64,000 bases of DNA from Calliopum simillimum. Taxonomy: Eukaryota; Arthropoda; Insecta; Diptera; Lauxaniidae. The translations under genes were made by a program, and so were the position numbers. The stretch is from NCBI GenBank assembly GCA_951812925.1, contig OX638372.1:40546245-40610244 (forward strand), written 5' to 3'. Shown piece by piece: positions 33,268 through 44,130 of this stretch (position 1 is its first letter; every line of letters starts with the position of its first letter). Under the pieces are notes generated by a model. That model saw only the letters and a program-made list of their open reading frames with translations. It did no database searches and was not told the origin of the DNA.

Positions 33268-34252
33268 ACACAGAGCAAAAACTTACCCCTAAAAACAAAA
33301 AGACTCACATTACTATGAAGTCCTATTAAAAATAGAAAACAATGGGGGTTATCGTGAATCAAGATTTCTGGGTAATTTTCATAAACTGCAATAGAGAACG
33401 CGCGGCAGTTTGAGAATATTTTCCGGGAATATTTATTCACGATAACCCACAATATGAATTTTCCATAGAGAATTCTCTATGAGTTAACTTAGAAAATCTT
33501 CTTAAAATTTCATAAAGATTTTAGCATCATTTCTATATAAAATATAATGTACATAGAATAATGTAAGTAACGTGAGAATCTTATAATTTCTAGTTTTAAG
33601 AAGAAAATCGTATAAAAAGTTTTTTTTTTTTTTGATTTGACACAACCTTATGTACTTACTTATTTATTTTAAATGGAGAATGACGGCAAGATTGAGGCAT
33701 TTAAGAAAAGAGACAGTGTAAGTCATTTTTGTTTTTTATATGAATCTTCATTACCATCAATTTATTTATACAGAATGAGATATGATGAATCGTCATCGGA
33801 AAAGCTCCAATTGTACATTAAAAAAACGTATACGGAAAGCCTGGTGGCCGAATTTTGACCACATAAAATGGAACAAAAGTAAGAAGATTTCTATATGGCT
33901 TTCATCCAAAAAAAAAGTCACATCGAAACCATGTAGAAATCTTCTTAATATAACATTTTCTATGAAAATCTTATAATATTAAGAAGAAATCTTATAGTTT
34001 TTCAAGACGATTTCTCATAAAATTAAGATGATTTCACATAATTTTCAATAGAGTTAAAACACTGTTTTAAGAAGAAATCTTATTGAAAACGATGAGATTT
34101 CTTTTTAATATTACAAGGTTTTCATTTAACTGGCAACAGAAATTTTAAGAAGATTTTCTCTATGGTTTTGATGTGACTTTCTTTTTGGATGAAAACCATA
34201 GAGAAATTTCCTTACTTTTGTTCCATTTTATGTGGTCGATTTGGCTCTGTGT
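33268..34252. mobile_element. Foldback element with ACACAGAGC ends
   Basis: TIR ACACAGAGC at 33268 and GCTCTGTGT at 34244-34252. A stronger inner inverted repeat pairs 33855-33950 (GACCACATAAAATGGAACAA, AAGTCACATCGAAACCAT) with 34145-34240. Many 'TTAAGAAGAAATCTTAT' palindromes fill the loop. The ORFs at 33673-33976 lie within it, have a GTAAGT and a TTTATACAG flanking 57 bp, but the frames do not join. Confidence 0.62.
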
Positions 34253-34502
34253 ATGACAAACAAAGGCTTCCAGAGATGAGGTTACCAAAACATGTTTTGA
34301 AATTTAGTTGAATTGAATACTGTGGACTTTTCTCTTTGTCGAAAAGTAGTTTTCCAAAGGTATACAGAATTATATACCATGTGGTGAATCAATTTTTGTG
34401 TATTACGTAAGTACAAAATATATTCAGAGGTATAAAAACGTCCCGCGCTGAATTTGGTCTAAAGTTTGTCATGTAAATATATTCGCAGTTCAATTTAGAT
34501 AT

Positions 34503-34592
34503 GCTGGCCCGTAGTTACAGATAAATTTAGACAAATTTTTACACACTCTATATTCTGAAAACCTGATTTTAATTTGTCTATAACTACGGCCG
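34503..34592. mobile_element. Short hairpin MITE, GGCCCGTAGTTA...TAACTACGGCCGCC
   Basis: About 85 bp: CGTAGTTACAGATAAATTTA, GACAAAT against ATTTGTCTATAACTACG. A single short hairpin, non-coding; ends are approximate. Confidence 0.5.
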
Positions 34593-34599
34593 CCGTTTT

Positions 34600-36044
34600 T
34601 GACTCAACATCATGAAACGTTAGGATTTTAAACAAAATAAACAATTTTGTTTGAATATCTCTATTAAAATTTTACCAAACTAAAAAAAATAATCTGAATA
34701 TTGTGCAACTTGAGCATTAGCAAAACTGTGTTAATAAACAATTGACCGTTGACATAATTTACATTGGGTCAAAACTTGATCATTATTCAAATTTATTAAT
34801 TATCTAGTTACACTGAAATACAATACATCCGCTAGTATGTATGTACACTTTCTTAGATATCAGTAACAATGACTTCATACGGGAACACATTGTACTATAC
34901 TCATGCATATGTATTAGGGAGAGCCGAAAAAAAATGTCTCCTTTGGGTTTTTTAATTAACATACGAAATTGTTTTGAAATTGTACAATTTCTTTCGGCGG
35001 AGCCCGTGCCTTGAGTCTCGATATTGGAATTTTTGGATCCCATGTACGATATTTCAGAGAAAAAAGAGATTGATAAAATTTAAAGTGGATTTTGAAAGAA
35101 AGAAATAGTAATTTCAACCAAATAACCATTTTTATGAGTAAAAATTATTTATTCTTTAAACTTTTAGCTTAGAATATCTCAAAAGAAAAAAGTTTTTGAG
35201 ATATCATTCAAAATTTTGTCTTTTCAAATTCCTTAAATTCTAAGAAAGCATTATTGATTTAAAAAAAAAAAATTTTCTGGCCTCCCTATGTTCATGTATC
35301 TATGCATGCATGTGATGTAATGCCAGTCATGTTAATTATCATTATCATTTAGCTAAACTTGAAAATCAATCATCATTAACATTTTGCACATGCGCTTATT
35401 TCATAATACCAGACTTGAATATTTTTTTTTTGTGTTGTCAATCTCAGTCTTGCGTACTTTTCCAATAGTGGTTTTAAGATAACTGAAATTATTTAAACTA
35501 GAATTTTACTATGTAGACAAACTACATTTACATAATTTTACGGTAAAAATGCTTTTAAGAAACCCACATCAAAATAGTGTTGACTTTATATTAAGTTTCT
35601 TTCGAATCACTGTTTCTTAAATTGTGACCCATAAGCAAAAAAGGACCGCTAGTATTTTTTTAAGAAAAAAAAAAGATTTTGTTTGCTTGTTTATTTGTTC
35701 CTTATGAAATCGAAAACTAACCGGTTTCAATGAAATTTTTAAAGTTTTATTGGAAAAAGCTAGGTCACAGTCTAGAAAAGTGGGCCATGCCTTTCCCTCT
35801 GGAAAATTAAAACATCATAACTCTGAAACTGCTCGACACAGATAGATAATATTTGGTACATATATAAAAGGCACTGAAACAATTAATTTTTATTGGAGTA
35901 CCGTGCGGTAACACGCATTTCAAATACATTTATTCATAATATCTCTTTAACTAATTGACTAAATAATGAAATTTGTTACCTAATGCATCGGAACAAATAA
36001 AACCAATAGAAAAATTACTTTGCTTGCCAAAAATATTTAAATAA
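34600..36044. other. Spacer, no gene seen
   Basis: AT-rich. 35755-35830 (GGGCCATGCCTTTCCC) may be a decayed part of the dispersed repeat that follows. No gene found. Confidence 0.4.
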
Positions 36045-36178
36045 TTCCCACAGACAGCCAGCCAGACTGACATGGATATATTAACTCAGGAGGTGATATA
36101 TGTACTTTTCCATGCCTTTTACGCCTCCTTCTCTACGTTACAAACAGAAGGACAAAGTGAATATAATCTGTGTGTAAG
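36045..36178 (-). repeat. Dispersed fly repeat ('TATACCC' family), copy 3, partial
   Basis: CAGACAGCCAGCCAGACTGA, ATTAACTCAGGAGGTGATAT, GCCTCCTTCTCTACGTTACA and AACAGAAGGACAAAGTGAAT match copy 2 in the same orientation. More diverged than the 42-kb copy. Confidence 0.7.
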
Positions 36179-37714
36179 TTTGAATATGTCTACAGCAAAG
36201 CTTCGAAAGATGTTTGATTTTAAAATGAATATTTGTGTGCCAATTGCAAGTTTAAGAAACTCTGTTTTACGATATGGTATCATTCTGAAAATATGCAGTT
36301 TTACCATATTTACATGTAGAAAACAACTTTGATGTGTAAACAGACTCTTAATTTTATACGGAAATATTTAATTACACCGAATACTGGTGTTTTTTTCACA
36401 GTAATACAATATATGTATATTTTTAAATAACATTACTACACAAAGTATAGTTTAACTGTATTATGCAACATTTTGTTAAATATACACAAAATTTTCAAAT
36501 TCTTTTAAGGATAGTCTCAGAATATCTATACATTATACTACAGCTTTATAAACAATGAAATTAAATTAAATCAATTTATTGATAGCAAATTCAACAAAAT
36601 AACTTAGTTGCGAAGATGTTCACTTTACCTTTTGGTGTGGAAATCTTGAATTAAATCAATTGGATGCGTAACTAAAAGATTTTAAAGCGCTATATTCAAA
36701 TTGTTAATCGATTCATTGCGCCATGTAAAGTATTTGGGATGTCCACATTTACCGATCTGAAAAATGCTAAGCTTTGATGGCATTTCAAAAAACAATCATA
36801 GTAATTGCGTTCCAGAACCGTTTCATCCAAATTTTTGAATTAAGTCATACAAAGATTCACATTATATTCGATTATATTAACAACATTGAAGTAATGAAGT
36901 ATGGGCATTGCGAGACCAACTCAGTGACTAGAAATAAATTCAGCTGTTTTCCTTTATTTAATCTAAAAAAGCTTTTCGAATTAATCCCAAACGTCATCCT
37001 GTTCTCTTGCACCAGCTGAGTAATCATCTTTAGGTTTTTGAGAAAAGCTGTTGGAATTACAAAAATAAAAAATATGCTTTTCTCTGAAGCATAATGTCCA
37101 AAACAGAATGGCACTTACCGTTTCTTTTTCATTTGGTTTTGTTACTAAGATATTCACCAAAAACCAATAACTCTCCAAAAATGTTAATTTTTGAGATATT
37201 AAAAATCAAGTATGTAATTAAAATTGTTTTTGAAAGTAGAATCGTGATCTAGCTCATCGTTCATTATAAGTTCATAAATATGTCAGCTTTGTAAGGATAG
37301 CTTTGTTAGTCCCCGAAATATAGGCCAAAAATGCTTGACAATGTGACGCGGTCGGACAGAACCATAATGTAACATACTTGCCACAAGTCAAAATTGACTT
37401 TTTGATTCTGCCGCATGAAGGATAACATTTTGAAATGAATGACACTAAAATTGCTGAAGTATGTTAAGAGTTGACAAAGCTATAGCATTCTGTATCTTGA
37501 AGTTCCAAAAAGAGACATAGTGAGTTTCAAATTCGAATTTTTACTTTATCTAGCGATGAATATATCAACTCAAATCACTTTAAAGTTAATTTTCGGCCAT
37601 GTAAGGAACGTTTGGTGCAAAAATTTCCCACTCGAAATTTCAACTTAGAGTAGGCTTACCGTTTTCTGGATGGCCTAATCCGGAATAAGAAAAAAATTAT
37701 TATATGCAGGTAGG
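36179..37714. other. Spacer, no gene seen
   Basis: ORFs of 60-86 codons on both strands overlap each other and show no motif. No repeat structure was seen. Confidence 0.4.
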
Positions 37715-38130
37715 ACAAATGTAATAGCCCACAATATATGGTATATGATCTGTTCTTTACTGTCTATGATCCATAATATATGGTTTACGATCTATCCTTT
37801 GTGGTTTATGGTCCAAATTATATTGTGGTCTGTGTTCCTTAATACATAGTCTATGATCTGTTATTTATGATCTAATCATAATCAATGGTCTATGATTTGC
37901 TAGGTATTTATTGTATATGGTCCATAATATATGATCTATGATTGGTACTTTATGGTCTATAGTTCATATTATATGGTCTATGATCTCTATGATCTTTCTT
38001 TTATGAGCTATGGTCCATAATCTATGGTCAATAATCTGTTTTTATAGTCTACAGTCGACTAAAGCTATGGTCAGCAATATATGGTCTATGGTTCATAATC
38101 TTTGGTCTATGATCTGTGGCTCATAAACTA
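37715..38130. repeat. Cryptic repeat of 'TATGGTCTATGATC' words
   Basis: ATGGTC, CTATGATC, CATAATATATGG and TTTATGGTC recur irregularly at about 14-30 bp spacing over 400 bp. Units are diverged, so this is an old or slippage-grown simple repeat. No coding frame. Confidence 0.7.
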
Positions 38131-39673
38131 AAATTGTTGTAAAATAAAATCCAATAAATTATTCAAAACAATATGCATCCATCTTAAATCGGGGACACAC
38201 TTGAAAATCCGGGACATTTCAGAGACCTTTTGAATCCGGTATGAGAGAGCAAAATCCAGGACGGTTGGTCACCCTCACTTAAAATCATATTTTGCTCTCC
38301 ACCTAAAATTAAACTTTGGGTAAGTATGTATCAGACATGTATAAGAAGTCAAATTGATGTAAGAAATAGAAAACCACGTTAAAGTAAAAATGACTTCAAA
38401 AATATAATACAAAAATTTACTGTTTGATGTCGCATGTAGTGACTGAATTGCTTGACATTTCGGTAAACTTTTGGGCGCCTTTACTTATCGAGTTTCTACT
38501 GTATCTGTTTATTGGCATGTTTGTATTGGTTTTTATTCTTCAGCTTTCTGATGATGAGTTGCACTGAGGACACAAAATATATTGAAGAAAATAATTGAAC
38601 AATAAAAAAAATTTCCTGGAGTCAACCAAACATATCTTAATGATGAAGGTAGCGAAAGCTCTCAACTACTTTTTTTTATTATGAAAATTCGAAGGAGAAT
38701 TTTCCAAAAACAACTGACAACTTTTACTTTCGTTGACCTTACCATCACCATCATCGTAAAGCATAAAGCGTAAAGCATTTAATGGGCAAGCTACGTAAGC
38801 ATACAATACGTATTACGGTAGTTTTATCCCATCTATACAAATTTGATTTTCATGCGATTTCTCGTTTATTGCAATCACAACTAAATAACTGTATTTTGTG
38901 AATACAATTTAACAACAAATGTGAAAAGCCTTAGCACAAATGTAAAATTAACTAAATTTATATCAAAATTGGAAAAAAAACTTTCGCTCTTTCAAGCGAA
39001 TGCAAAGTTTTCAAAAGTCGCCAATGATTTTTAATACGAAATTAAAGCAAACTTGAAAGTCTTCAACTCAAAGCCAATATTTGCAAGATTTTAAACAACA
39101 ACAACAAAAATACAAAAACTACTTAAATCAAATCAAATTCTACAGTTTTTATATCATTTTTTGTGTTTTGTATCTTTAATGCGGTGCATAAATACCAAGG
39201 AAAGCATTTCTACATCTTACACCTCAACTCGCATGTGTCTCATTTATGCAGGTCAACAATCCATTGTTTTGCAATTTTATACAACAGTAGATATTTAAAT
39301 GAGCGCGATCATTAGCAAGCCGCTAGAAAGGGGGTTTTAAGAAAGAAAGATACAACAACAACAACAACAAAAAATGTTTACAAAATAAAGACACAACACA
39401 GATACTTTTGTGTGTCTACTGTATAAAACTTGTACAGAGAGAAAGGAAAAAAAATTCTGTTTTTTATGTTGAAGATAAAACAATGGCCTAATGCAATGCA
39501 TACTCATAAAGTAGTATAATATGTATGTATGTATGTAATGTATCTAATATATTGTAGTATGTAGGTTATGTTCCATTAAAATGAGATGCTGCTGCTGCTG
39601 CTGCATTATAATTTAAAGCATTTTCAGATGTATAGGAATTTTAATGCATTTCCGTTTAAGACGTAATGTTACT
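38131..39673. other. Spacer with microsatellites
   Basis: (ACA)n at 39349-39370, (TATG)n at 39521-39537 and (GCT)n at 39588-39603. GAATCCGGTATGAG ... ACGGTTGGTCACCCTC near 38240 looks like a transposon end, but no partner was found. No gene. Confidence 0.5.
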
Positions 39674-39762
39674 TTACAGCACTAATTGCATGTCAGTGTG
39701 TAATGCAGCATAAGTTTTTTCATCTAATGTCGGAGCATCTCTGTTAGCGGGCATGAAAGATG
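39674..39762 (-). CDS. Candidate terminal coding exon, unknown protein
   Basis: A strong acceptor (TTTTTCTTCTTACCAG) ends at 39763 on the minus strand. It is followed in phase 2 by 28 open codons, SFMPANRDAPTLDEKTYAAL then HTDMQLVL and TAA. The only open frame through the exon has protein-like composition. No family recognised, no upstream exon found. It could be one of several alternative last exons of a long minus-strand gene, or chance. Confidence 0.25.
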
Positions 39763-40228
39763 CTGGTAAGAAGAAAAATCTATACTGAACTAATTTTGCA
39801 TAGTATAGGGGAAGTTTTAATAGAGAGTCAGTCACATTTAAAAAAATCATGCAGTTTAACACTATTTTTGAAGTGTAATTTTTGCGACACTTTTTTCAAC
39901 ACTTTTCGTTACATCTCATAAGTGTAACCAAATTAGTGAAACGTCCACTTTTAACCGATTAAAAATTGTAATACTTTATATCGTCACCTCAATGCTCCAA
40001 CAAGGTAACTCTTAAATTATTATTCTTAGGATAAGTGGCCTATAATATTCTTTATGGTTTTGCGAATAATCATGTCTTACCAAAGCTCTCTAAAGTGGCA
40101 CAATTTCAAAGAAAAGAAGAAGAAAACAAAACAAGAAAAGTCAAAAATCAGTGCAAATTCAAATTTTTAAACAACTTAAAATTGAATTATCTCACGCGTT
40201 TTATCTGAACACGTTTTTTGAGATTATC
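39763..40228. other. Spacer, no gene seen
   Basis: AT-rich DNA with no repeat or gene recognised. Confidence 0.4.
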
Positions 40229-41016
40229 AGACATGTTCTGAATTCCGATTCACTTCGGAATCGGAATGAAAGCAATCTTCAAGAGCTCTGCATTGCGACA
40301 AATAAGATGGAATCGGATATGTCCTTCATTAAATAAAATTTGCTAATGGTTCCTATTCGATTTTGTGAAATATAAATCCGATTTGGTGTTAATTACATAG
40401 GCCCACAAAAAAAAAAGTACCATGTGCGAAAAATCAGACCACCTGAACTTTATGTTTTCGGGGTCGCTGAATCCGAATATGGTGCCAGAATAGCGAAGTT
40501 GGTTCGCGTTTTTTCAGAAATCAACAATTATGCTGAAAAATTTGAGATTTTTTTCAGCATTATTTCTGATTTGTGAAAAAACTCGAACCAACTCCGCTAT
40601 TCTGACACCATATTCGGATTCAGCGACCCCGAAAACATAAAGTTCAGGTGGCCTGCGCACAGGCTAAAAAAAAAAAAGTACCCTGCGCGAAAGATCAAAC
40701 CACCGGAACTTTATGTTTTCGAGGTCGCTGAACCCGAATATAGTGTCAGATTAGCGAAGTTGGTTCCCGTTTTTTCAGAAACCAGGAAGAATCTTTAATT
40801 TTCAGCATTATTGTTGATTTCTGAAAAAACGCGAACCAACTTCGCTATTCTGGCACCATATTCGGATTCAGCGACCCCGAAAACATAAAGTTCAGGTGGT
40901 CTGATCTTTCGCACATGGTACTTTTTTTTTTTGTGGGCCTGTGTTATCGAAATGCGAAGCGCTTGAAAATTGCTTTCATTCCGATTCCGAAGTGAATCGA
41001 ATTTCAGAACAATCCT
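40229..41016. mobile_element. Foldback element 'GATTCACTTCGGAATCGGAA', host of a second element
   Basis: The left arm (TCAGACATGTTCTGAATTCC, GATTCACTTCGGAATCGGAA, TGAAAGCAATCTTCAAG) is inverted at 40955-41016. Without the inner palindrome (40398-40946) the element is about 240 bp. A diverged half copy is at 44035-44130. Ends resemble CAGR...CCTG; the right flank is AAT. Confidence 0.72.
40398..40946. mobile_element. Nested palindrome AGGCCCAC...GTGGGCCT
   Basis: The ends TAGGCCCACAAAAAA and TTTTTTGTGGGCCTG are inverted. Inside, AAAGTACCATGTGCGAAA, TCAGACCACCTGAACTTTAT, GGGGTCGCTGAATCCGAATA and AATAGCGAAGTTGGTTCGCG occur four times in alternating orientation: two hairpins in tandem joined by a GGCCTGCGCACAGGCT junction near 40655. 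This is a head-to-head double of a ~270-bp palindrome. Confidence 0.78.
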
Positions 41017-41118
41017 GAATTAAACCAAATTTCAATCAGACACAAAATATAGTAAATGTAAGCTGTAGAGTAATTTATTTTTTCCCAGGTCAACGATAAC
41101 ACCTTTACTAGTTATACC

Positions 41119-42075
41119 CAGGGGCGTGGAGAGAAAATCCGGGCCCGGGGGTAATTATATACCGGGCCCCCTCCACTACTAGATTTTTTTTTTTGTTTGA
41201 GACTATCACATCGTCGAGCGAATATTGTTTTTCCGTAAACGCAAGGATGCCCACGAGATATATGAAATGTGTAAAGTTTTGATTTTGTTTGCTTCCCGGT
41301 CATATTCATAAGGTTTGAGCTGGTCTGCGATCAAAGCTTGAAAAATGTATTAAACATTTTTTAATTATCGAAATTTTTTTGAAACCTCATCGTTTTGGCC
41401 TCATAACGCCAATTTTACATCTGTATTTGGAAAAAGGCATTTTTAAGTTTTAGATGGAATAAGAAAGAACTTTTTTAATATGTTTTTTTTTTTCTTAAAT
41501 ACTGCAATTTAAAAATTAAATTTAATATTTTAAAAAAGGCAGGATTCGGTATCTTCCAGCTTTTAAGCTATTAAGCGTGTAAAAGGCACGGGTTCGGGTT
41601 TTTTCCTTGGCCCGCGGGGCTCAACTTTCCAGCGACGGTCTCGGCCTTTCTAACCTAACCAGAAAAGTCTTAAGCTTAGAGGCCCGTGAAGGCCCGTAAA
41701 TCACAAGCAAGCTTAGAAGCACATTCTTGAAAAAAATTATGGAAAATAATGTACATATAAGTGTAGTACTTAGAATGAAAATAAAACAAGTTAATTTAAA
41801 CAAAAAAAAAACTTATTAGATTTTACCAAAAAGCTCAAGAAAGCAGACAATGTATAATCTTTTGAAAAAAAAAAAAAAAAAAATAATAATAATTGTGCGG
41901 GCCCGGACTTTTTCTCAAGTGCTTGTATTATGTTCATGCCGGGCCTCTAAAATCTATTTTTCAAGCTTGGAAAAAACTACGACAAATTTTATTAATTTCT
42001 GCTTGAGTCCGGGCCCTCCAAAAAACTCCGGGCCTGGGGGGAATCCCCCCTTACCCCCCCCTCTCGTCAGGCCTG
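41119..42075. mobile_element. hAT-like non-autonomous element, 8-bp duplication GTTATACC
   Basis: It starts CAGGGGCGTGGAGAGAAAAT and ends CTCTCGTCAGGCCTG. GTTATACC stands directly on both sides (41111-41118 and 42076-42083). An 8-bp duplication with CAG-type ends is the hAT pattern. Subterminal G/C-rich blocks (CCGGGCCCGGGGG left, CCGGGCCTGGGGGGAATCCC right) are inverted. No transposase. It inserted into the left end of the dispersed repeat that follows. Confidence 0.78.
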
Positions 42076-42076
42076 G

Positions 42077-42775
42077 TTATACCCTACACCCGGGGTATAT
42101 TCACTTTGTCCTTCTGTTTGTAACGCAGAGAAGGAGGCATGGCAAATATAGAAATGTATATATATTCTTGATCAGCGTCACCTCCGGAGTCGATATAGCC
42201 ATGTCCGTCTGTCTGGCTGGCTGGCAGGCTGTCTGTCTGTGGAAATATTTTTACAGTAGAACAAAGCAAGATTATTCGATTATATTTGGTACAGTGGCTT
42301 TGCCGTAAAAGTTAGCTCAAGGGATTGAAAATGAGCGGAAACGCCTACCTCCCATACAAAAAATATATTCAAAATCATAGAAGCCATATATACACATAAA
42401 TACTAAGGATAGTAAATTTAAGCTCTAAGCAAAAACTAGGCAAGGCACCTCCCATGTAAACAAAAGTTTCAAAAATGTTATACTACTGAAAGCGTTTTTT
42501 GAGATAACCTAACCAAATCGCACTCAAACAGTCAGATCAATAAACTCAAGCTCTGAGAAAAAACTAGGCGAACTCGGACAAGAGTCCGTGGCACCTTTTT
42601 TTCAATATTTATAAATGCTGTATAGAAAGGGTTTTTTGAGATAACCCAACCAAATTTCATTCAATCACTAAGAACATTATTTGCAAGCTCGGAAAAAAAC
42701 TATGTGAAGTCTGACTAGATGGCGTGGCACCTCCCATATAAGCAAACCTATGTGAAGGTAGCTTCATGTAAAAAA
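42077..42775 (+). repeat. Dispersed fly repeat ('TATACCC' family), copy 4, best preserved
   Basis: It begins TTATACCCTACACCCGGGGT, then ATATTCACTTTGTCCTTCTG, TATATATTCTTGATCAGCGT, GAGTCGATATAGCCATGTCC and GTCTGTCTGGCTGGCTGGCA. The right half has repeated GGCACCTCCCAT and AACCAAATTTCATTCAA phrases. Confidence 0.78.
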
Positions 42776-43034
42776 TAAATAAAATACACCAAGCGTGACG
42801 CTTGCTCGAACCCCCCCCTAAAGAGCGTCACGGAGCTTATGGACAGCTTAAATGTAACACCATTTCTACTTTGTTAGATATTGTGACGTGACATAGTGCA
42901 CCAAATTATCTCAAAGTCATAAGTATTTTATTTTCTCGCTCTCACTCTCAAATTTTAATAATAACTAGAATTACCCTAAAGTCAAAACTCGGCCTCGTTT
43001 TCGCAAAGCAGATTATGCCCAATATTTACTATCT
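42776..43034. other. Spacer with a small hairpin
   Basis: AGCGTGACGCTTGC and AGAGCGTCACGGAGC near 42790-42835 form a short palindromic pair around a C-run. No gene. Confidence 0.4.
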
Positions 43035-43334
43035 CTGACGCGGAGTGAGTGCAGCCTGCTGACCAGAGTTGTGACTGCTCATTGTCTAATTGGTCATCAT
43101 GCCTTCAGACTGGGCATAGTCTATAACAACTGATGCAGAAACTTTCAAGAGCCTGTCTTTGTCCTGCGCTTGCAAGAACTAGACTGAAACGCTTTGGTCA
43201 TCCATTCTTTAATTCCTTAAAGGAACTCACCAAAAATTCACCTGACGTTAAAAGATTCGCTGTGCTGACAGGATCCTTCAGTTTGGACAAACACCATATT
43301 GTGCACATCTACAAATACCATTCCAATGGTGTAT
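43035..43334 (+). mobile_element. LINE fragment: RNase H end of ORF2
   Basis: The blocks CSLLTRVVTAHCLIGHHAFR, LGIVYNN (frame 1) and CPALARTRLKRFGHPFF, NSLKEL, VKRFAVLTGSFS (after a frameshift) are the typical C-terminal stretch of jockey/R1-like ORF2 proteins (TGHC..G.HA.RLG ... CPAL...R...LG.PFF.SL.EL). It has an in-frame TGA and a frameshift, so it is dead. Confidence 0.72.
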
Positions 43335-43408
43335 AATTCAAAGTATGTAGTACTCCATTTTTAACATAGTAAAAAAAGGAGGACAAATTTTTGTCTTGCG
43401 TATTAATA

Positions 43409-43534
43409 TGTGACCTGGTCTATGAAAAGGGGGCTTACGTGAAAACAACTTTTAAAGGTCAATTTATGCAAGTCGGCAAAAAATTGGAAAATTTTTTTTG
43501 ACACGTAAGCAACCTTTTCATAGACCAGGTCACA
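43409..43534. mobile_element. 126-bp TA-flanked hairpin MITE
   Basis: Arms TGTGACCTGGTCTATGAAAA and TTTTCATAGACCAGGTCACA, extended by GG.GCTTACGTG, are almost perfectly inverted, with TA on each side (43407-43408 and 43535-43536). TA duplication points to the Tc1/mariner group. Confidence 0.8.
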
Positions 43535-43559
43535 TATATAGATTTTTAAAACAACAACA

Positions 43560-43990
43560 ATAAATATTATTATTCAAAGGCTCTGGATTGCACTGCGACC
43601 TAAAAGATCTTTTGTGCAGCCTCTAGGTATGTTACTCTGCGTCTCGCCGCGGTGGAGCAAATACATAGTACATGTTCCGCTGTTTCCGAGTCCTCTAAGC
43701 GAGTCTACAGGAATCATCGTCTACCAAACCCATCTTTTTAGGTGATAATTGAGTTTACAGTGACCTGTCATTATTTCACTGTACACTTTTATATCTTTTC
43801 TACTGAGATTTAAAACAGCTTCTGCCTTAATATGTTTTGGATCAATCAGCCTCTTCGCCTGTCTCATACCTTCTTTGGCTCTCCAGTGATCGGAGTGGCT
43901 TTCCTTTTCCCATTCTCGTATTAAGTTAATTTTGAAACTGTTGTTTACTCCGCAGAAGGTTTCTTTACATTTATGTCCTTCCTCTTCCAT
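43560..43990 (-). mobile_element. LINE fragment: RNase H region, minus strand
   Basis: The frame from 43990 reads SDHWRAKEGMRQAKRLIDP, LNLSRKDIKVYSEIMTGHCK and LNYHLKRW. That is the RNase H end of R1/jockey-type ORF2 (W....QAK.L........L..LSR..LR...G.LTGHC.LN.HL). A frameshift at about 43740 is followed by EDSETAEHVL-like remains. It belongs to a different family from 43035-43334. Confidence 0.65.
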
Positions 43991-44034
43991 TCAGCGTGGT
44001 CATTGATTACTACTTTAAATTGAACAATAAATAT

Positions 44035-44130
44035 AATCAGGCATGTTTTGAAATCCGATTCACTTTGTAGTCGGAAATAATTCAATCTTCAAGTGCTCTG
44101 CATTGCAACATATAAGACGAATCAGTGAAT
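44035..44130. repeat. Half copy of the 40229 foldback family
   Basis: TCAGGCATGTTTTGAAATCC, GATTCACTTTGTAGTCGGAA, CAATCTTCAAGTGCTCTGCA match the left arm at 40229. The right arm is missing. The preceding triplet is AAT. Confidence 0.62.

Noticed and set aside
33673..33976. A small two-exon gene (MENDGKIEAFKKRDS with a 57-bp intron)
   Set aside because: Donor and acceptor look good but the joined frame hits a stop at once, and the piece lies inside a foldback element.
38220..38280. A hAT end (ACGGTTGGTCACCCTC)
   Set aside because: No partner terminus or duplication could be found.
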